Shown: positions 58,871 through 64,000 of the stretch, one piece after another
Position numbering within the stretch: position 1 is the stretch's first letter
Layout: each line of letters begins with the position of its first letter
NCBI GenBank assembly: GCA_015501595.1
Contig: JADNRX010000007.1
Location: forward strand, 62,001-126,000
DNA from: Hymenopellis radicata
Taxonomy: Eukaryota > Basidiomycota > Agaricomycetes > Agaricales > Physalacriaceae
Length of the DNA stretch: 64,000 nt
Reading direction: 5' to 3'
Notes under the pieces: generated by a model
The model's input: only the letters and a program-made list of their open reading frames with translations
What the model was told of the DNA's origin: nothing
Database searches by the model: none
Made by a program: the position numbers and the translations under genes

Positions 58871-60652
58871 CTACCGCAGGAGGAGCCTGTCGAGGAAGGT
58901 CCTCTCTTGTATATCTCTACTTTTACCACGAATGGCCCAGATACCCCAGTTGGCCCTGACCATCACGCGAGGGTCAAAGTCTGCGATTTCCCACTGCTCG
59001 CTCGAAAACGGATTCGGGCCAGGCGTAAGGACCCACTCAAACTCGCCCGCAACGCCGGGCGCGGTGGCGAGGGACTTGATGTCGCGCTCGACATCGGCGG
59101 GGGAGAACCCTGTAACGAATATAGGGCATTTCGACGCGAGGAGCATGGGGAGAACGGGACCCCATTCGGTAGGGGATGAGATCTGGAGAAGCGGCTCGCC
59201 ATTCTCGTCCATCGACGACTGAGAAGGGAATCCAAAGCCAGGTGCGAAGACGAAGAATACGTCGCTGTAAGGGTCTAGTGTTTCTTCAAAGAGGTGATGC
59301 ACGTCTTGGTAGTGGGTTTGCAGACCAGTCAAGGTCATCTGGTATGTATACGGGGTGGTGTACGACGGGACAACGTATCGGTTCATGGATGCTCGAGTAC
59401 GCTTTTGAGGAACGATTGTCCCGGGGATTTTAGGCTGCTGAGTGTTGAGAACATAGAGAGGCTTCTCCTCTTCGGCTTTAGTAACCTCAGTCGATGTAGG
59501 TTCGGACTTGGTGCCGTCGGGTTTCGCCTCCTCCACTTTCGCTCCGTTTGCAGCAGCAGCGGATTTCACGTTCTCTGTGCTTTCTACCTTCGAGCCATCT
59601 GTAGGAGCGGCCTCTGCGCCTCCAGATGGCGTAGCCTGCTCCGGCTTCGCTTGAGGATACTGAACATTCTTGGGCAGCGACACTTGTGGTCCAACAAAGA
59701 AAAGGTTAAAGTTGGCGGACGGGAACAGGAATCCAAGTTGTTCCCAGATATGCGGTGGCAAGGACGACTCTGCACGCGCTCCCAGAATGAAGATACGGAC
59801 TACAGGCTTGCCGACGGATGCTACCTGATTGTCCGGGGCACCGATAGGGACGTGTAACGTAGAACGAATGGCTAAATAACAATTGTAAGACCATGATCAC
59901 AAGATAAAAGGTGATTTGCCTGACCTGCCATGGACCGACTCCCCTCAGGCGTCAGTCGCTGGTTATTCAGCATAAGACTGCTAAACTGGTGCAGTACGCC
60001 TCCAATGGTGACAGGATAGCTAAGCACTTTGCTGAGATGCCGACGTGACCGTGCGGTGTCGATGGACGGATGGCCGCGCGTGTACCAAAAGACATCCCAG
60101 TTGGAGAAGGACACAGCCTCCTCATATCCCTGCGGTCCTGTAGACCAAATATCAGACGTGTTCAATCGCCGTATAATAGAAAAACGGACCAGGCATGTCA
60201 AACTCCCATACCCGCCTTCCACTCCGCAGGTCGTGCTCGTCCTCGTTGGCTTCGCGTAACCGGGCGCAGTACTTTTGGTGCTCCTTGTCCTCCTTCCAGT
60301 GGTCCTCCGAGCAATGCGTCGGCCAGCCACAGTCCGGGCATTCAAATTTGACCGTCTTGGGCTGGGCCTCGATGGGAGCGTGGTTGTGGTGGTCGAGCGA
60401 GGCGCACACGGGACACGGCGCCGTCGTCTGGATGACCTCGCCGCGCGCGCGCACCTGGGGGAACGGCGACTTTGAGAAGAGGTGGAACAGGTTGTCCTCG
60501 CTCAGCAGCGGCACCGGGTCTGGCGGCTCAGTTTGCTCGGCCGCTTTCTTTTTGCGGAAAAAGCTGAAGAAGGTTCGGCGGGGAGGCGGCGCGCGCACCA
60601 GCCGGGTGGCGACGCGTCGCGAGCAGAGCGTCCGTGACAGCGACAATGCCAT
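58871..60652 (-). CDS. MSS51: MSS51-like mitochondrial protein with MYND-type zinc finger
   Basis: In yeast MSS51 activates translation of COX1 mRNA and binds new Cox1 in mitochondria. Exons 60652-60190, 60137-59925 and 59871-58871 give 558 aa without frameshift. The N-terminus is Arg/Ser-rich with few acids (LSRTLCSRRVATRLVRAPPP), a likely mitochondrial targeting peptide. The zinc-binding part has CPVC, then FECPDCGWPTHCSEDHWKEDKEHQKYC. The C-terminal MSS51 domain starts at YEEAVSFSNWDVFWYTRGHPSIDTARSRRHLSKVLSYP. An Ala/Glu/Lys-rich insertion (about 120 residues) splits the domain between FVGPQVSLP and YVVPSYTTPYTYQMTL; this is longer than I would expect. It is divergent from HIS3 with 72 bp between the two ATGs. 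Confidence 0.78.
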
Positions 60653-60724
60653 CGGGGGACGCTGCCGGTATAGGGCAGAGGCTGACCTGGGTCAAAGTGT
60701 TTTCGTCTGTTGCTCTCGACCGTC
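60653..60724. promoter_or_regulatory. 72-bp bidirectional promoter interval
   Basis: Only 72 bp separate the ATG of the MSS51-like gene (60652, leftward) from that of HIS3 (60725, rightward), so promoter elements must overlap or extend into the opposite gene. No clear TATA box is seen. Confidence 0.6.
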
Positions 60725-61531
60725 ATGACCGCCAGAACGGCCTCGATCTCGCGCAAAACAAGCGAAACTGAAATAGAGGTCTTTCTCAACCTCGACTGCA
60801 CGCCGGGCTCGGGCGTCGCGCAGACCATCGATGTCAAAACTGGTATTGGTTTTCTTGACCATGTACATAACGAAATAATATGTAAAAGTTTAACTGAATT
60901 CTATTTTGTAGATGTACACGGCACTGGCCAAGCATGGAGGAATGTCGTTGACCATAAAGTGCACCGGTGATCTCTGGATAGACGACCATCACACTGCAGA
61001 TATGTCCTTTGGTACTCGCCGGCCAATCAGATTGAGACGGGTTGTCATTACAGGACAGCGCCATCGCTCTCGGAGCTGCTTTCAAGCAAGCCTTGGGTGA
61101 AGTACGCGGTATCCGTCGATACGGCACGGGATTCGCCCCTTTGGATGAGGTTTGCCGTCTCTTTTTTCAGTATCAACTTGACTCTTACATTTTCCTAGGC
61201 TCTTTCAAGAGCAGTCATCGACATTTGCTCGCGTCCATACTGCGTTACCGATCTTGGCCTGAAGCGCGAAAAGATTGGCGATCTCTCTACTGAGATGATT
61301 CCGCATATATTCTACTCGTTCGCCATCGCGTCGGGCGTCACGCTACACGTCGATGTTCTCCGAGGAGAAAACGATCACCACAGGTATGCGCATATTACCA
61401 TAACTGGTAACAAGCTCATCTAACTCTCGTTCAGAGCAGAGTCCGCGTTTAAAGCTTTGGCCTTGGCTATACGACAAGCTATCGAAAGAACAGGTGGTAC
61501 CGACGTTCCTAGTACAAAAGGTGTTCTTTGA
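60725..61531 (+). CDS. HIS3: imidazoleglycerol-phosphate dehydratase
   Basis: Sixth step of histidine synthesis: converts imidazoleglycerol phosphate to imidazoleacetol phosphate. Exons 60725-60862, 60912-about 61000, 61054-61149, 61199-61383 and 61435-61531 give about 201 aa, the usual length of a monofunctional enzyme. The Mn-binding motifs are DDHHTAED (split by intron 2) and NDHHRAE; GFLDHM, GDLSTEM and [14 protein letters not shown] are conserved, and the end PSTKGVL is typical. The end of exon 2 is abnormal: after the last Ala codon the sequence GATATGTCC has no GT donor that fits the phase, as if one or two G are missing before TATGTCC. All other junctions are regular. Confidence 0.92.
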
Positions 61532-62073
61532 GGAGCCTTTCAGTTTCCGTTACCACGCGTGTCGCCAGCTTGTATCATAGTATGTCTCAGGCACTGAGCT
61601 GTTTTTCGGACTGGTTAAGCTTATATCGGAATGAATACTGTTGTATCATCAACTTATACGAGAAGTCGTAAGATTCAGCATGTCTACCACCCCTTGAACA
61701 GCCTTCTGGCTGTAATAGCTGTAATGCTGCTCAGGCAGTGTTGTTCAAGCTAGTAGCAGTTACGCAAAGCTACGGCTACTGACTTTAGTCGCGTTATATA
61801 CATCCTTGACCTGTCTTTCAAACATATCTACCCAAAATGGTGCAGAAAAATCGAAAATATCCTCCAGTTTTTTGGAACATTACCTGCGCTGCGGCGCACA
61901 GGCTCGGAATCGGTGTCGTCGTCTGCTAAGCGCGCAAACTGGTGTTCCGCCCACGCACGAAGGGGATTGGATGAATCGTCTCCATCGTCGTTTGCATCGT
62001 GACAGTGCTTAACAACGATAACCATTAGATGTACGTGTACGCCAAATAATATTGAGATCAGGTACGATATATA
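61532..62073. other. convergent intergenic region
   Basis: Between the 3' ends of HIS3 and the FYVE gene. The small ORFs on both strands (61806-62012 plus, 61828-62025 minus) are not supported by motifs. Confidence 0.5.
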
Positions 62074-63999
62074 TCACTTTGCCTTCTTGCCCTTTCCCTT
62101 GCCATTAACCGCCCCATCGTCCGCATTGGCCAGTATCCGTTCAATCTCCCCTCGTATCTCGGAAAGATTCAACTGTAACGTTTTCGCATCCTCGAACTTG
62201 CGGTGTGCTCTGGCCTCCTCCACGAAAGACTCGAGCAGCGCTTCCTGCTCCAATAACGGCTGTAACGCCATCGCCATATCAGAGTCGGGATCGATGGCCA
62301 GCCCCGCATCCGAGTTGGCATCGCCGCCGGCTTTGCTGGATGACTTTTTGTGCTTTGCTTTCGGTTTCGGGAGTGACTACCAAGTAGGTCAGCTCAAGCC
62401 CCAATGGCGTAGAAACTCAAAGATTTCACCTGTAACGGGAACATGTGCTTCTGAAGGAACACGTTTGCCCGAGTCGCCACAGCCAGTTGAACGCGGTCTT
62501 GGGACCCGCCCGCTGAACATGGAAGCTTTCGTATCCGTTTCGCCACCGCGTCATATTGAGCGAAAACTTCGAGCAGGCGCTTTCTCGCAGCGGAAGCCTC
62601 CTTGGTGGGATGATCGTCTTGACTGCATAGACAACATTAGCATAGCACAGCATATTGAAGGCTGGCCTGATACGTACTTCAAGCTGACGAGCATCTCTTG
62701 GAACTGAGGCAATGAATCCTCGATCTCCTTCTCAAGTTCCACGAGGACCTATCCACGGTCAGAAAGAACAGATGTAATGAATCACAAGGCGCTGACTGCG
62801 TAAAGATGCGAAAACGTCGGTACCACCGACATCTCCTGCTGATACTGCTGTCGTCTGTTACCAAAATCAGATTACTACCACAAGCAGCCGGGAAAAATCT
62901 CACAGTAGTATCGGCCGACAGCTGCGACATATGCGCACTCCTTTGAGAAACTTCTCAGCCTCGTCGTCATCCTGGACAGGCCGCTTCCCAGGCGGGCCGT
63001 TCATACTGTTCGTCCGCCGTCTCTTGACACCATAGTCCACACCCTCTCCGACCTCTTCAATTCGTCGCGTCTTTGGATCAACGACAAACAATACCGAGCA
63101 CAAAGCAGACCGCTGTGGATTCTTTATAGGCAAAGAACATATTATCTGCCCACATAACCGACAATGGTGTTTCCGATTTGTGAGGGGATGGAATGAGGCG
63201 CTACAGCAGGGACACTTGCTCACAGAGGCATCGTCCTCCCAAGGCGTTATTCGCTGTTCCGCAGCTACAGAACAGAACAGGGTCAGAAAGTCCAGGAGGA
63301 CGGGAAAGAGCGACAAGTACCTCTCATATCATTCTTCCCAGCACCTGCCGCGAGCATACCTTTCCACAACCCACCCGCATCAGACATACTCATCCTCTTC
63401 AAATCGCCGAGATCCATATCAAAGAACGACGATGCTCTCCGATGACCTCCAGGCCTAAGGTGCTCATGATGCTCGCTTTTGCCTCCGGCAGGAAAGTGAA
63501 GTGCAATGATCTTCTCCAGCCGCCGTTCTAGTTTAGTGCGCTCGATCCGCCCGGCCGACTCTACACCATCACGGGCGACTTTGCGCAGCGTAATGAATTC
63601 GTCTGTGCGTGGCCGGTACACACCTTTAGGCTGAAAACCGGGCCGATAGGGCGCAGGCGAACGAGCATAGGGTGGAGTCGCGGTCGCGGTGCGTGAAGGC
63701 GGCGGTGCAGCATGATGGGATGGAGATGGAGATATCGAGTTTGGTGGAGGGACGGGAGAGGCTGTGGGTGATGCATGAAGGGACGAGGTTCGCGTCATTG
63801 GTACGACAGGTAATGATACTGATGGATGATGAGGTTGAGGTGTTACAAGTGTGTTTCCGGTTCCGTTAGTATGAGTAGGCGATGAAGGGAGTGGCTTTGA
63901 CAGCGGTGAGGGAGATGCGACCCGGCTACGGGCGTCTACTGGTGAAAGACGGCTGGGCTGTCCTGTGAGAAACGAAGGCGGGTTGTCCAGGGGAGGCAT
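62074..63999 (-). CDS. PEP7: FYVE-finger protein, rabenosyn-5/PEP7 (VAC1) type
   Basis: Endosomal tether that binds PI3P and Rab5/Sec1-type partners in Golgi-to-vacuole traffic. Exons 63999-63321, 63264-62904, 62854-62797, 62748-62678, 62622-62430 and 62376-62074 give 554 aa if the ATG at 63999 is the start; the true start may lie outside the window. The N-terminal 170 residues are Ser/Pro-rich. The FYVE finger has WEDD, CPCC, RKHHCRLCG and CRSC, with a long insert between the third and fourth Cys pairs (VDPKTRRIEEVG to EAEKFLKGV). Helices follow (EKEIEDSLPQFQEMLVSL), then a C-terminal Rab-binding helical hairpin (LLEQEALLESFVEEARAHRKF) and a Lys-rich tail. No frameshift was found. Confidence 0.83.
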
Positions 64000-64000
64000 A

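Noticed and set aside
60997..61053. U12-type AT-AC intron in HIS3
   Set aside because: The donor ATATGTCCTTT differs from the U12 consensus by an inserted GT and the intron ends in AG; missing bases are simpler.

Overview
This window is nuclear DNA of a filamentous basidiomycete, most likely an Agaricomycete. Nearly every gene is cut by short GT-AG introns, mostly 45-59 nt. The gene set fits: DUF6535 membrane proteins, F-box, BTB and MYND proteins, a GH55 exo-glucanase and an A1 aspartic protease, beside ordinary eukaryotic genes (PAN2, MOT1, SOG2, HIS3, MSS51-like, a rabenosyn/PEP7-like FYVE protein). I rebuilt exon models by hand from frame continuity, splice sites and family knowledge; no alignment was run.

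Layout. 1-20 kb: the 5' part of a JEN1-like MFS transporter, a GIY-YIG (T5orf172/DUF1766) protein, a BTB protein, two tandem MYND paralogs, PAN2, a flavin monooxygenase, a DUF6699-like protein and an orphan gene. 20-27 kb: a hAT-like MITE beside an intron-containing tRNA-Trp, SOG2, and a KDM8-like JmjC protein. 27-35 kb: MOT1 and a possible nucleotidyltransferase-like protein. 35-39 kb: a repeat island made of a two-copy 1.6 kb higher-order tandem array, each copy holding one long and one short unit, followed directly by a 690 bp terminal-inverted-repeat element. 40-58 kb: an F-box protein, a GH55 glucanase, two DUF6535 paralogs in opposite orientation enclosing a CUE protein, an aspartic protease and a PhyH-type dioxygenase. 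58-64 kb: a second MITE of the same kind beside tRNA-Pro, then an MSS51-like gene, HIS3 and the FYVE gene.

A cross-cutting observation is that at least eight gene models need single-base corrections, usually in short homopolymers. MOT1 alone needs about ten. Where the exon ends are fixed by splice sites, the corrected exon lengths return to frame. For single-copy housekeeping genes this looks like assembly or read error rather than decay, and automatic gene calls here will be fragmented. The strongest biological leads are the two hAT-like MITEs, each just downstream of a tRNA gene, the alternating long/short tandem array, the DUF6535 pair and the exon-duplicated GILK motif in the DUF6699-like gene. 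I did not find a convincing new defence or biosynthetic system.
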